Shown here piece by piece: positions 19,294 through 29,800 of a stretch of 64,000 bases of DNA. How positions within the stretch are numbered: position 1 is the first letter of the stretch; each line of letters begins with the position of its first letter. The stretch comes from Andalucia godoyi (lineage: Eukaryota; Discoba; Jakobea; Jakobida; Andaluciidae). Both the position numbers and the translations under genes were made by a program. The DNA is taken from positions 1-64,000 of the forward strand of contig VRVR01000014.1 of the NCBI GenBank assembly GCA_009859145.1, given 5' to 3'. Below the pieces are notes generated by a model. That model saw only the letters and a list, made by a program, of their open reading frames with translations. It was not told the DNA's origin and made no database searches.

Positions 19294-20406
19294 ATGCAGA
19301 TCCCTTTCTTCGAAGCCCGAGAGTCCTTGCGCCTTCCGGTCCTCGTGTCTCCTGGATCTTTCCAGATCCCGTCGCCGCAGCCTGTTGCGGTTGCGGTTGC
19401 TCCGGCTTCCAGGCTCGGGCCCGCACCGGAAGAAATGGCCCTGGATCATACCTTTGCGGTCGACCTTTCTTCTCTCACCGCTTTGACCTTTTCTTCTTCG
19501 TTCGGCCCAACCCTGTCGTCAATGCTGCCGTTTCCTCCAGACGGCTTGTTTTTCACCTCCGACATCGCCCAGCCGGAATACCAGGCGTCTCCTGTGGACC
19601 AGGCTGTTGCTCCGGCCTCTGCTTGCGTGAATCCCGCAAACACGTGCTTGATGGCATCAGGGTTGTCAGCGTTTGGTTCAGAGCACATGGCATCAATGGT
19701 ATCGGATGTCAGTTCTTTCTCTGCCTCTGCCTCTGCCTCTTCCTCATCCTCTGCTTCTGCTTCTGCTTCTGCCTCTTCCTCTGCTTCTGGAGCGCATGGT
19801 AGGGATACCAATCCCCCGGTCTTAAAACCGGATGAGTGGACGGTCGTAGGGCATCCACGAGCTGCTTTGGGCTCCGTCCGAGCGTTGGTGCGAACCAAAA
19901 AGTCGTCCGAACTGCTCGAGTTTCCGTCACGGTTTTTCTGGACTTCTCGCTACGTTTGGAAGCTGGTGACCGACGATTTGGAGATTCTGCGCAGCTCCGT
20001 CAAGGTATCGCTCCTGAACGGCGCGACCTTGAACGAAATGGATCGCGGGCTCGTGGGTACAACGTTCATCGATCGTTTGGAAACACAGGACTCCATCCCA
20101 CTGGCATTCAAGTTTGCCACCCACTCTGCTCGAGAAAACGGTGCCGAGTTCCGTCTGAGGTTTTTCTTTTCGTGCGGATTGGAAATGTTCTCTCCGTCTT
20201 TCCAGGTTCTCGCACGGCGTCCGAATGGCGAGGTGTATGCTCCAAAGAAGCGTTCGTACGAAGCTGCATTTCTCGAATCCCCAGAAGAACTCTCATTCGA
20301 GGAAAGGGTCGCGGTCATGCAGCGGTTTCTCACTGTGCTGTCCGTTCTGGAGGATGCGGAAGAAGTCGAGTATTTCAAGAAGAGGGTGTTTGATGTACTG
20401 AAGTGA
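19294..20406 (+). CDS. Hypothetical protein with Ser/Ala repeat
   Basis: A 370-residue open frame with a Pro/Val-rich start, a (S/A)n low-complexity tract encoded by TCTGCC/TCTTCC repeats (about 145-168) and a well-structured C-terminal half (about 175-360) with alternating hydrophobic residues (e.g. SSVKVSLLNGATLNEMD, EFRLRFFFSCGLEMFSPSF) suggesting a beta-sandwich. FFSCGLEMFSPSFQV is distinctive but I cannot match it to a family; a transcription-factor-like Ig fold is one possibility. There is no signal peptide. Likely a real gene; function unknown. Confidence 0.6.
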   Translation: MQIPFFEARESLRLPVLVSPGSFQIPSPQPVAVAVAPASRLGPAPEEMALDHTFAVDLSSLTALTFSSSFGPTLSSMLPFPPDGLFFTSDIAQPEYQASPVDQAVAPASACVNPANTCLMASGLSAFGSEHMASMVSDVSSFSASASASSSSSASASASASSSASGAHGRDTNPPVLKPDEWTVVGHPRAALGSVRALVRTKKSSELLEFPSRFFWTSRYVWKLVTDDLEILRSSVKVSLLNGATLNEMDRGLVGTTFIDRLETQDSIPLAFKFATHSARENGAEFRLRFFFSCGLEMFSPSFQVLARRPNGEVYAPKKRSYEAAFLESPEELSFEERVAVMQRFLTVLSVLEDAEEVEYFKKRVFDVLK

Positions 20407-20797
20407 AAAACGGACCGGCTCGTTCGATGATTCACACCGCGTGATGATGTTCATGATGTTGTGTTGTTATTGGACTGTTATCTTTGTTTGGTTGTAAAAA
20501 ATAATAATAATAATAATAATAAATCGTATTTGTTATGTTGTACAATGTTTCATGCATCGTTTAGGCACCCACTCACCCCCCCCCCCCCCCCAAAAAAAAG
20601 AGAGAAGAAAAAGATGATAATCATGGTGTTGCGAAACGATCGGACATTTCGTAATTGTTGTAATAAAATAATGTGCTTTTGTCAAAAGCAAACAACGACG
20701 TGCGTCCACAGTTCAAAACCGCAGGTTATAATTCGAAATTTATGAACATCAAACAGTCTCCCGGCAACAAAATGTTTCTTCCACGACACGAAGTGGG
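20407..20797. other. Convergent 3' region with poly-C
   Basis: Between the ends of two converging genes: ATAATA repeats (20501-20522), a poly-C run (about 20576-20592) and A-rich DNA. No gene. Confidence 0.4.
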
Positions 20798-22093
20798 TCA
20801 AAATTGGTGGGCAAAGATAGCTGCCATGTCGAAGCGAACAAACGACTGCGTGAATGCTTCATAGACGCCGGAAGACTCGTCCACAGCTGCATTCGCAACA
20901 TAGACATACTCGGTGGCAAAATCGTACACTGCAATGTGCATATCTCCAGTACGAGACACGGCGGCAATGTCAGAAATCGTGTTCTCAGCAGTAAACGATC
21001 CGTAGAACTTTTCAAGCAACGACGAGTAGCAGTCGTGCGTCGTCGGCTGCGGATGCTTGTCCCAGTAGACAAGGTTTGGCATGTACGGATGCTGGGGATA
21101 GACTGGCTGGTTCTTGTCGTCGTAGATGTTGATGACGTTTGCTGCATACTCCACTCCTCGGAACTCGTTAGTGTTCTTGTCCCCCACACCGACGTGGATG
21201 GAGCAGGTACGATGTGCATTAACAAGCTGCGTAATTGCAGCGTCCAAATCCCCTGCAAACTGGAGGACATCACGAAGAACAAATGTCCACGGCATTCCAA
21301 AGCGTGAGTCGACGTCCTTTGGGGTGTTCAACCACACCTTCTCAGACAACGCAACTCCGGTGCTCGAATAGCCGGTTCCGATGGTGCCAACCATGCCCGG
21401 CCAGCCAATGACCGCAAACGGGTGTCCACCTTCCTTGGCGTTCGGGAAGTACACAGTGACGGACGGCCATTTCTTGATGACGCACTTTGCATCCCAGTCG
21501 AGTGCACGGAGCTGGAGAAGCTTTCCGTCGCGAGAGGCGGTTGCATTGCCCCATGCGCCAAACATGGAGCATGCGGCCTTTGTCAATTCAGGAAACATGG
21601 CCAATCGACGGAACATCACAAGGTCAATTCCCGTGGCGTCCGCAAGTCCCTTCATTTCATCATAGTAACGCTGCGGCGTATACTTGGTCGTCGCGTCCCA
21701 TGTAAGATCCAGGGCTGCATTGAGGCCGTTCTTAACAATAAAGTTGACCATCCACTTGGGAACCTTGGACAGGATTTGATCGACTTCGGCCTCAATGTAC
21801 TGGAAAAACTCGGGAACCAGCTCTTCAAACTCCTTCTTCATCAGTTCGCCCTGGGCATATCCCATTTCATAGAACGAACCCTTCACATACAACAGATGAA
21901 TCGCATCCTCACCTGTGCCAGCAAGCCAGCGCTCGCCGTTCGGAGTCGCGCTAATCTTCACGGGTGCATCCGTGATGATCGGCTTCGTGTTGCGCGGAGC
22001 ACCGCCGCAGTCGGCCGTCTGTGCAACCACAATCACGCTTCCGACAATGCTCGAAAATACCACAAAGGCAGCCAGTGCAACTACGAGCTTCAT
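20798..22093 (-). CDS. Secreted Ntn-hydrolase, dcd1A-like (C45/acid ceramidase-related)
   Basis: From MKLVVALAAFVVFSSIVGSVIVVAQ at 22093 (a signal peptide), 431 residues. The central motif KAACSMFGAWGNATASRDGKLL resembles the maturation/catalytic Cys site of penicillin-V-acylase/C45-type N-terminal-nucleophile amidohydrolases, and ALDWD a little later fits the family's (L)RxxDW motif. The overall layout is like Dictyostelium dcd1A/dcd1B and related amoebal proteins. Cleavage before Cys would create the nucleophile. Substrate (N-acyl amide or ceramide type) is unknown. An upstream in-frame ATG at 22156 would bury the signal peptide and is not preferred. It is divergent from SmB, 378 bp away. 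Confidence 0.75.
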   Translation of the reverse strand: MKLVVALAAFVVFSSIVGSVIVVAQTADCGGAPRNTKPIITDAPVKISATPNGERWLAGTGEDAIHLLYVKGSFYEMGYAQGELMKKEFEELVPEFFQYIEAEVDQILSKVPKWMVNFIVKNGLNAALDLTWDATTKYTPQRYYDEMKGLADATGIDLVMFRRLAMFPELTKAACSMFGAWGNATASRDGKLLQLRALDWDAKCVIKKWPSVTVYFPNAKEGGHPFAVIGWPGMVGTIGTGYSSTGVALSEKVWLNTPKDVDSRFGMPWTFVLRDVLQFAGDLDAAITQLVNAHRTCSIHVGVGDKNTNEFRGVEYAANVINIYDDKNQPVYPQHPYMPNLVYWDKHPQPTTHDCYSSLLEKFYGSFTAENTISDIAAVSRTGDMHIAVYDFATEYVYVANAAVDESSGVYEAFTQSFVRFDMAAIFAHQF

Positions 22094-22203
22094 GGCTGTC
22101 AAGCAAGACCTACGCAGTATGAAAATTATTGTGCGAAGGAGAGAGAGAGGAAACAAGGAGAGGGAACAAGGAGAAAAACGATCGGACCAAGAGAAGGAGT
22201 ACT

Positions 22204-22211
22204 ATATAAAC
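22204..22211 (+). promoter_or_regulatory. TATA-like element
   Basis: TATATAAA lies 260 bp upstream of the SmB start codon and 110 bp upstream of the oppositely oriented dcd1A-like gene. Its use is inferred from the sequence only. Confidence 0.3.
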
Positions 22212-22471
22212 TCCCTTTTCCCAGCTTCCCAAAAAGTCCTCAAGTGATGCTTGCTCCGGATAACTTTTTTCTTTCTTCCTTCTCTTTTCTTTCCTGTTTG
22301 GCGAGAAGACGTGCATGTTCTTGTTTCGTGCAGCGACTGGCTCTCAAGCAAGTCCTTACACGTTCACAGTTCGGAAGCATAGTTCACTTCCTATTTGATG
22401 CTTTGAATTTGCGAAATCACCAACAAACAGAGAGAGAAGTAGAAGAAGAACACCACCAACAAAAGGCAATC

Positions 22472-23062
22472 ATGTCCAAAGCTTCCAAAGTATACTCGTA
22501 TCTGAATCACAGGATACGTGTGACGATCCAAGACAATCGCACTCTCGTCGGGACGTTTCTTGCCTTTGATCGGCACATGAACATGGTCTTGTCAGACGTC
22601 GAAGAGCACCGACGTGTGATTTCCCGGACGGACGGCGCAGAACAGCTTCTCAAACGAGCATTGGGGATGATGATTCTGCGCGGTGAATCAATCGTCTCGA
22701 TGACGATCGAAGGACCTGCGCCCGTCCATGAATCAAGACTACGAGTAGGACAGTCTGCCGGTCTGCAGGAAAACAAGGGCGCTGTCAAGGTTATTGGCGT
22801 TGGTCGTGGAAATCCAGTTGCCATTGCTGCCCCGATTCAAGCTGGAAGAGGAATGCCCGTGGCAATCGCCCCATTACCCGTTCCCGCAGCCGTGCCTACA
22901 ATGGGAACCCTTCCCGCTGGCCTGCCTGCTGGCCTTCCCCCAGGTCTGCCTCCTATGGGCTTGCTTCCAGGTCTTCCAGTTGGTCTTCCTCCAGGTCTGC
23001 CTCCGGGTTTGCCAGTGGGAATGGGACGCGGTGCTCCACCACCACCCCCTCCGAGAAAATAA
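22472..23062 (+). CDS. SNRPB: Small nuclear ribonucleoprotein SmB/B'
   Basis: The 196-residue protein has an N-terminal Sm fold (about 1-85): Sm1 as YLNHRIRVTIQDNRTLVGTFLAFDRHMNMVLSD and Sm2 as LGMMILRGESIVSMTI. The C-terminal half is an Ala/Pro/Gly-rich tail with LPAGLP, LPPGLP and PVGMGRG repeats, ending in a poly-Pro/Arg run. It belongs to the heptameric Sm ring on U1, U2, U4 and U5 snRNAs. The tail resembles that of metazoan SmB/N, which is PPGM-type and binds splicing factors. It shows that this intron-poor genome keeps the spliceosome. The start is the ATG after an A/G-rich leader; an open frame extending upstream is spurious. Confidence 0.95.
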   Translation: MSKASKVYSYLNHRIRVTIQDNRTLVGTFLAFDRHMNMVLSDVEEHRRVISRTDGAEQLLKRALGMMILRGESIVSMTIEGPAPVHESRLRVGQSAGLQENKGAVKVIGVGRGNPVAIAAPIQAGRGMPVAIAPLPVPAAVPTMGTLPAGLPAGLPPGLPPMGLLPGLPVGLPPGLPPGLPVGMGRGAPPPPPPRK

Positions 23063-23265
23063 CGCAAAACTCTAAACTTTTCAGTTCACAATTATCATTT
23101 TTTTTATATTAAGTATCATTGTTATTATTATTATTTTTTAAATTAAAAAAATACATCCAAAAGGGAAATGGGGGGGGAAGACGACAGAACGGTGTGAAGA
23201 AGAAACATAAAAAGGCAGAAGCAAGACGACGCAAGCTGCAGAGGACACCACGCGCAATCTCGTAC
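23063..23265. other. Convergent 3' spacer
   Basis: Short spacer with TTA/ATT runs (23117-23147) between the SmB and lipase 3' ends. Confidence 0.4.
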
Positions 23266-24693
23266 TTAGTGCTCATCAAGGTATCGTGCAATATCTCGGA
23301 GGGCGTTGATGTACGACTCCATATAGTGGTCAGAAATGCAAGTTTCGGACATGATGATATGTCCAAAACAATCGAACCGCTTGGATGTCATGTAGTGCCG
23401 CTTTTCGTGTCGGACAATGTGGTGCAGATTTCCAGGCGGATACATCTTGATGGATGCTGCAATCTTTCGGTCCTCGATCACTTCATCCGTGATCTCCGGC
23501 TCGTCGCCTTCTGCCGTGCTTGCACCGGGCGGGCCTTCGGGAGGTGAATTCCCAGCAATCTCGCCTTCGTGTGACAGTTCCATGGGAGGTGCACCTGCTG
23601 CATCCTTCTTCTTTCCAAAACCAATCTTGTTGAAGGCCTTGCTCATCATGTCTCCCGCACTGTTTGTCATCTTGACTACCGCCGAAGATATGGCTTTTGT
23701 CGCATTCTTCGAGCGCTCCGACACTTTGTACTTCAGATCGAGCGACTTCGCCGAGGTCATCGTTTGCAGCTTGAGCTTTGCAACTTTCTCGTCGATTTTG
23801 TAGTCCTTGGCGGTCTTGGACAGCCGCTCTTTGGTTTCAACCGCGAGCTTTCCAACCTTGGTTCCCATGATATCATTCTTCATTTCTGCTGCCCACGGAT
23901 AGTCGACCACTTCCTGCCTGAGCTCCTCGACGGCGACGGTGGAGAACCGAGGAACAATGTCGTCCTCGAGCACAATACTCGTTGCAACGTCTTCCGTCAG
24001 CGAGCAAATCTCATCTGACACACATGCAGGTGGTGCAAATGCGTAGCAGTGAATATCTGGGAATTCATTGCGGAAAAGCATTGTCACGAGTACTGCAGTT
24101 CCAGCCCCGAGTGAATGTCCGACCACGATCAGTTTCCGTTTCTTTTCCGTGCACAAGTCCAGCAGTTCCTGCTTTAAATTTCCATTAAACCACTGTGCCG
24201 CACGCACCATTCCTCGATGTGCACTGCCCCCTGCAAACGGATCGACCGTTGCCGCAAGATCCGTCAACGCGTCTTTAATTGATGCTGTTCCACGAATTGC
24301 AAAGACAACTGCATTGAACCGATCGTCCAGCGCGTAGTAGTACGACGGTCGAACAATCGTCGACGTCCACGCAGACTTGATAATGTTGGATGGCTTCAGC
24401 ATCGTGCGGTTCAGAAGTTCCTCGTGCGATCCCGCATATGTGCCCTTCACAAGCTCTGCAATGTACCGAAGATCGTCCACAAACTTGGCATCGTGTAACA
24501 GGCTCGCAGGAACGCTGCTTCCAAGCCGCGCACGCTCTTCTGATTTCGATTTTGCAAGATACCGAAGTCCAAAGGCTACATCTCCAACGCTCCAGCCATT
24601 CATATCAAGGAAAATCTCCTTGATGGACGCCGCCACCACCTTGAAGTTTCCATCCGAAGAAGCCTGGTTCGATGGGTCCTGGTTCGCATTCAT
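23266..24693 (-). CDS. Class 3 lipase (diacylglycerol lipase-like)
   Basis: A 475-residue soluble alpha/beta-hydrolase. Motifs in order: VVFAIRGTASIKDALTDL (oxyanion-side strand), IVVGHSLGAGTAVL (nucleophile Ser in GHSLG, about residue 196), AFAPPACVS, LEDDIVPR (candidate catalytic Asp) and SDHYMESY near the C-terminus (candidate His). These are the features of the lipase_3/DAGL group, which hydrolyse diacylglycerol or other acylglycerols. There are no transmembrane helices, unlike DAGL-alpha/beta. A long charged insert (about 270-410, with KVSERSKNATKAISSAVVK) splits the Asp and His. The start is the ATG at 24693. Confidence 0.85.
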   Translation of the reverse strand: MNANQDPSNQASSDGNFKVVAASIKEIFLDMNGWSVGDVAFGLRYLAKSKSEERARLGSSVPASLLHDAKFVDDLRYIAELVKGTYAGSHEELLNRTMLKPSNIIKSAWTSTIVRPSYYYALDDRFNAVVFAIRGTASIKDALTDLAATVDPFAGGSAHRGMVRAAQWFNGNLKQELLDLCTEKKRKLIVVGHSLGAGTAVLVTMLFRNEFPDIHCYAFAPPACVSDEICSLTEDVATSIVLEDDIVPRFSTVAVEELRQEVVDYPWAAEMKNDIMGTKVGKLAVETKERLSKTAKDYKIDEKVAKLKLQTMTSAKSLDLKYKVSERSKNATKAISSAVVKMTNSAGDMMSKAFNKIGFGKKKDAAGAPPMELSHEGEIAGNSPPEGPPGASTAEGDEPEITDEVIEDRKIAASIKMYPPGNLHHIVRHEKRHYMTSKRFDCFGHIIMSETCISDHYMESYINALRDIARYLDEH

Positions 24694-25285
24694 TTTTCCT
24701 TTCCAACAATTCTAGATAGTCAATCTCTCTTTCTCTTTCTCTCTCTTTCTTTCTTTCTTTCTTTGTTCGTTTGTTGGTTTTCTTCGTTTCTCTTCCCTCT
24801 TTCCTTTTCTTACTATTCTCCCTCTGCTCAAAGGGGGAGGAGGAAAAAAATGAAAAACGAAAATGAAGAGAAAAATGAAAAAATAAATGGACGGATTCTG
24901 ATTCGGTGCAATCTGTGTGTGTGTTCTCTCTCTCTCTCTCTCTTTCTCTATGCAATTGGTCTCTGGTCTGTCGTTCGTGTGGGCAATCGTGTCAACCCTG
25001 TTTCTCTTTTTTCCCTCAAACGAGTTTGATCAATTCGAAAAGAAAAAAAAGTGGAACAACGAATCGTTTCGCTAACTTCCGATACGCAGCATAGCAAAAC
25101 TCGCGGAACTGCAGCTGCCGGACCTTTTTTTTTTCGTCTCTATCCTTACTGCCGATATGTACCGACTGAAGCTCACGTCGGTAGGAAACGAGAAAGATGC
25201 GATGAGATGAACTGTCCAAATGGAAACACTCGACAAGACGCGGGAGCCAGAGAGGGCGCGGGAGAGGGAAGAAAAGAGACTAATA
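24694..25285. promoter_or_regulatory. Divergent intergenic region (590 bp)
   Basis: Between the lipase (minus) and Notchless (plus) starts. Next to the lipase ATG is a long CTTT/CTCT tract (24725-24768), which on the lipase coding strand is a purine leader. Additional (TC)n and GAAA-rich runs follow. In-frame ATG at 25220 is an alternative Notchless start. Confidence 0.4.
24725..24766. repeat. (CTTT/CTCT)n tract
   Basis: Pyrimidine-only simple repeat in the leader of the lipase gene. Confidence 0.85.
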
Positions 25286-26713
25286 ATGCAGGCGTCGTCG
25301 CTGATTGTTCAGTTTGTTGACGAGCAAGGATTGTGTTCTGGAAACCAGCTTGATATTCCGGCTGATGTGACGCTTTCGCAGCTGAATGCAATCTGCAACG
25401 ATGTGCTTGGAAACGAAGAAAAGGTTCCCTATGCATTTTATGTTTCCGGCGAACCGGTTTCTGGAAAGATTGTCGATCTTCTCAGAAAGCTGAATGTGTC
25501 GTCCGTCGAACAGACCGTTTCCATCGTGTACCAGCCGCAAGCGCTGTTTCGGGTCCGGCCCATTACGCGTTCATCTGCATCGCTACCGGGGCATGCTGAG
25601 GCGATCTTGGTGGTGCAGTTTCGCCCAGATGGAAAGACATGTGCATCTGGGTCGGGGGATTTTACAGTCAGGCTGTGGGATCTGGACACCCAGACGCCGT
25701 TCAAGACGCTGGAGGGCCACACAGACTGGGTGCTGGCGCTCCAGTGGTCGCCAGATGGCTTGCTGCTTGCGTCTGCGTCGCGCGATGGCCAGGTTCGGGT
25801 GTGGAATGGTGCCACCGGCGAGCTGTTTTGTGGGGTTTTGCGAGGACACAAGCAGTGGGTCGGGACCCTCGCGTGGGAACCATTGCATCTGGGACAGCGA
25901 GAAGGGCGGTCAAGAAGACTCGTGTCCGGAAGCAAGGACGGGTCGCTTCGTATCTGGGACTGTGTTACATCAAGCTGCGAAAAAATATTGTCTGGACACA
26001 CCCTTGCCGTTACATGTGTAAAGTGGGCGGGAGCCGAGAAGGGCACGATTGTCAGTGCTTCACAGGACCGAACGATCAAGATGTGGGATCCGGCAACAGG
26101 GGCGGCTCTGCGGACACTGGCTGGCCATGCACACTGGGTGAACACAATGTCGCTCTCCACAGATTTTGTGATTCGAACAGGTGCGTTTGACCACACGGGT
26201 GCATGTCCCGATAACAAGAAACAAATCCTCGAAACTGCAGAAAGGAGGTTTGGGGATGTCCTGAGAACTCACGGAGAGCGATTGGTGACAGGCAGCGATG
26301 ATTTCACACTGCAGCTGTGGGATCTTGCGTCGTCTTCGAGCAAGCCTATCTCCAGAATGACCGGACATCAAAGCTTGGTGAATCACGTCTGTTTTTCTCC
26401 GGACGGAAGAACCATTGCCAGTGCGTCCTTTGACAAGTCGGTGCGTCTCTGGGACGGCCTCTCAGGCAAGTATCTTGCAACATTTCGAGGGCATGTCGGT
26501 GCAGTCTACATGTGTGCCTTTTCTGCAGACTCTCGATTTCTGGTGTCCGTCAGCAAGGACTCTACCATGAAGTTGTGGGACGTCACGAAGCGAAAGCTTG
26601 TCGGCGATTTACCTGGCCATGCAGACGAGGTGTTTGCCGTCGACTGGTCCCCTGAGGGAACAATGGTAATGACTGGTGGAAAGGACCGTGTTGTAAAGAT
26701 TTGGCGTCACTAG
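25286..26713 (+). CDS. NLE1: Notchless/Rsa4 WD40 protein (60S ribosome assembly)
   Basis: The 475-residue protein has an N-terminal NLE (ubiquitin-like) domain (about 1-95: MQASSLIVQFVDEQG) and eight WD40 blades after it, including LPGHAEAILVVQFRPDG, LEGHTDWVLALQWSPDG and GHADEVFAVDWSPEG. This NLE+WD40 arrangement is that of Notchless/Rsa4, which works with the Rea1/Midasin AAA-ATPase to mature the 60S ribosomal subunit in the nucleolus. An earlier in-frame ATG (25220) would add 22 charged residues; MQASS matches where the NLE domain begins. It converges with the ABC transporter, only 185 bp away. Confidence 0.95.
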   Translation: MQASSLIVQFVDEQGLCSGNQLDIPADVTLSQLNAICNDVLGNEEKVPYAFYVSGEPVSGKIVDLLRKLNVSSVEQTVSIVYQPQALFRVRPITRSSASLPGHAEAILVVQFRPDGKTCASGSGDFTVRLWDLDTQTPFKTLEGHTDWVLALQWSPDGLLLASASRDGQVRVWNGATGELFCGVLRGHKQWVGTLAWEPLHLGQREGRSRRLVSGSKDGSLRIWDCVTSSCEKILSGHTLAVTCVKWAGAEKGTIVSASQDRTIKMWDPATGAALRTLAGHAHWVNTMSLSTDFVIRTGAFDHTGACPDNKKQILETAERRFGDVLRTHGERLVTGSDDFTLQLWDLASSSSKPISRMTGHQSLVNHVCFSPDGRTIASASFDKSVRLWDGLSGKYLATFRGHVGAVYMCAFSADSRFLVSVSKDSTMKLWDVTKRKLVGDLPGHADEVFAVDWSPEGTMVMTGGKDRVVKIWRH

Positions 26714-26898
26714 AGTGTGTTTGCTTGCCTGCCCTGCTGCACCGATGAATTTTCGAAAATCCGGAAAACCCCGTGTTCTCCCCCGAGCACTGGTGATTGG
26801 TCTTTGGTTTGCATTTTGCTTGCATTTATTCTTGACTGGCAGCGCGTTTTCCGAATCGGCGCGAAACACTTTGCACAACGTGTGGCAAACATTCTGAC

Positions 26899-29800
26899 TC
26901 ATCCGTCTGTTTTCAAACCCGTTTCGTCCGAAGCAGCGACCACGACTTCGACGTTTTCTGGCACAGCGGATGACTCCTGGGGGTGCTGTGGCACTTCTGC
27001 TACTGATGTCTGTGCCGCCTGTGCTGATACTTCTGGTGCAGGAGCCTGGAAGTGGGGGCCTGTCGGACCACTGGACCCGACTGTGGTGGGCCGGATGGTA
27101 GACCGCCGTCGAACCTGGGCGATGGATGAGCGACGAGCCAACGCGTCGGCTCTTCGCGGATCCACTTGGCCCGGCTGAATGATGACGGATCCACGGCGCT
27201 CTCCCATTGGTCGTCGCTCACGAACTGCAGCATGCAAACCTGCAGCAGAACTTCCGCTCTTTTCAACAAGATCATAAAACACACCTCCAGGGTTATCCAA
27301 CAGATTCCATGGCGAATCAAATTCCTTGACTACACCGGAATCCATGACAAGGATTCGGTCCGATGCAATAATGGTCTGCAGGCGATGCGCAATCGTCACC
27401 ACCGTCCGATCCGAAAACACACGTCGAATGGTGTCCTGGATCAATGCATCTGTTTCAAGATCCATCGCAGCCGTCGCCTCGTCCAAGAACAAGATCTTCG
27501 ACTGATTGAGAATGGCACGTGCAAGGCAGAACAACTGTCTTTGGCCCAAGGAAAAATTGGATCCGTTTTCCGTGACCGGGGCCAACAACTTCTGCTGGAG
27601 CACCGACACCGATGGTTTCAAATGGGAAAGCTCCAATGACTTCCAAATTTCATCGTCATGATACAGATTGAACGGATCCAAATTGGAGCGAACCGTTCCG
27701 CGGAACATGACGGGCTCCTGAGGAATGATGGCAAGAGACGACCGGACATCGCTGAGACTAATCTTGGACAGATCCACACCATCGACTGTCATGGTACCAT
27801 TTTCGGGTTCATACAACCGGAAAATCGTCATGATGATCGACGACTTTCCAGATCCGGTTCTACCCACAACGCCAATCTTCTCTCTCGGAAGAAACTCGAA
27901 CGAGACGCCTCGCAGGGCAGGGTCCATCCGTTCGTCGTATCGCATCACCACATTCTCCATCTTGAGACTGCCCTTGTGAGGCCAAGACTTCGGCGGCTTC
28001 TGGGAGTCCTCCGTTGGATCGGACCTCTCAACATCTTCGTTGAGCGAAAATGCCTTGATACGGAACACGGAATAGACTTGCGCATCGATTTCGGAAATGC
28101 CCTTGCAGAACATGGCAAAGAAGATGAGGATCTGGAAAGAATTGGAAATCGCCAGTCCCGCTGCTGCTGCAGTGATGTTGTTCCGCTGACCAATGCAGAG
28201 CATTGCAGTCGTGAGAACCAGTCCTGAGCCGAGAAAATCAAGGCAAAACGCAAGCCACAGCTGCATCTGATCCATCGTGAAGAAGACGGAATTGTTGCGG
28301 TCAATCAAAGCAACAAACTTGTTCACAAACCGCTCCTCCGCATTGAATGCACGGATGGTTGAGATTCCCGTCAGTGATTCCGACAGATGCGCAAAGATTG
28401 GCGGAGATGTTTGAGCCGCCCAGCCCTTCAGGACTCTAACTCCGCGGAGATAGAAGCTGAAAACGAACGCGAATACGATGACCACGCCACCCACGACTGC
28501 AGCAAATACCGGGAAAACGATGCTGACCAATGTCGCCGTCGTCAAGAGAATCATCAAATAGACTATCGTGATGTGCGAGGTGTCCTGCAAACTTTCGTCA
28601 ATTACGTCTTGGTCTTTTGAAAAGCAGGTCAGAAGCTTTCCAAGAGGAGTTGTGCAGAAATAGTGCATCGTCGACTTCAAGGTGTTTGCAAACAACGTAT
28701 TGTGCATGGCGGAAGCGGTCCGACGCATAATATAGAAGAAGAAGAATCCTCGAATGAACAGGAATGTCATGAACAAGCCAACAAACATTGCGTACATGCC
28801 AACATAGAATGTCTGCGGCTTTGAGAACGAATCCTGAGCCCACCAGGAAATCCATGTATCGGAAATAATTCGGATCACCTGCGTCACCACAAAGATGAAA
28901 ATAGACAAACCACTCCATCCGAAACCAGCTTGCTTGAACCACAGAATAAACGGCGGAAGTCGAAGATCTGCATACTTTGGAGGCAAGATCACGGAGGGAT
29001 CATACTGCTCGTCGGGAGACAGCAGTCGCTCCGATCCTTTCTTTCCACTCTTTCCCTTCTGTTTTTCCAACACCTGGCTTTCCAGCAAAAGCCTTTGATC
29101 CTCCTCTCGCTTGCGCATCATCTCCCTCCATTTTGGCTCGTGCTTCCTGTCGTCGGCTTCCAACGCACTGGGGATGTGCTGGGCCTGGGACTTTTTGTGC
29201 TGATCTGGATCTGGTGCGTGCAAATAGTCATTGGCGAACGCAGCAAAGTGGGTCAGAATCACGTCGTCGTTGTATGCACCGGCATAAGCAATTTCTCCGC
29301 TTCGCATGACAACCACAGTATCAGCCTCGCTGAGGAGATGCAGTTTGTGGGTCACCAAAACGCAAATTGTGTCTTTTAGAAGTCCGTGAATGCAGTAATT
29401 CATGAGATGGGCAGCGGTATGCTCGTCGACAGCGGACAACGGGTTGTCCAAAATGTAAATCTGTGCACGTGCATACACTGCTCGAGCAAGAGAAATACGC
29501 TGACGCTGACCTCCAGACAAATTGATTCCTCTCTCTGCAACCATGTACATGTCTCCAATGCCTCCTCCCCCGACAATTTCCAAGTCTCTTTCGAGTGCAC
29601 AAGCATGGACAACTGTATTGTACCATTCAGGATCGTATGCGTTGCCGAACAGAATGTTGTCGCGGATGGTACCGGCTTGAACCCACGGTTGCTGAGGAAC
29701 ATATGCTGTCGATCCGCGGACTTCCAACCTTCCGTCGAGAACGAAGGTCTGTTGCAGCATCGTCAACACAAGGGTCGATTTTCCAGATCCGACAGGTCCA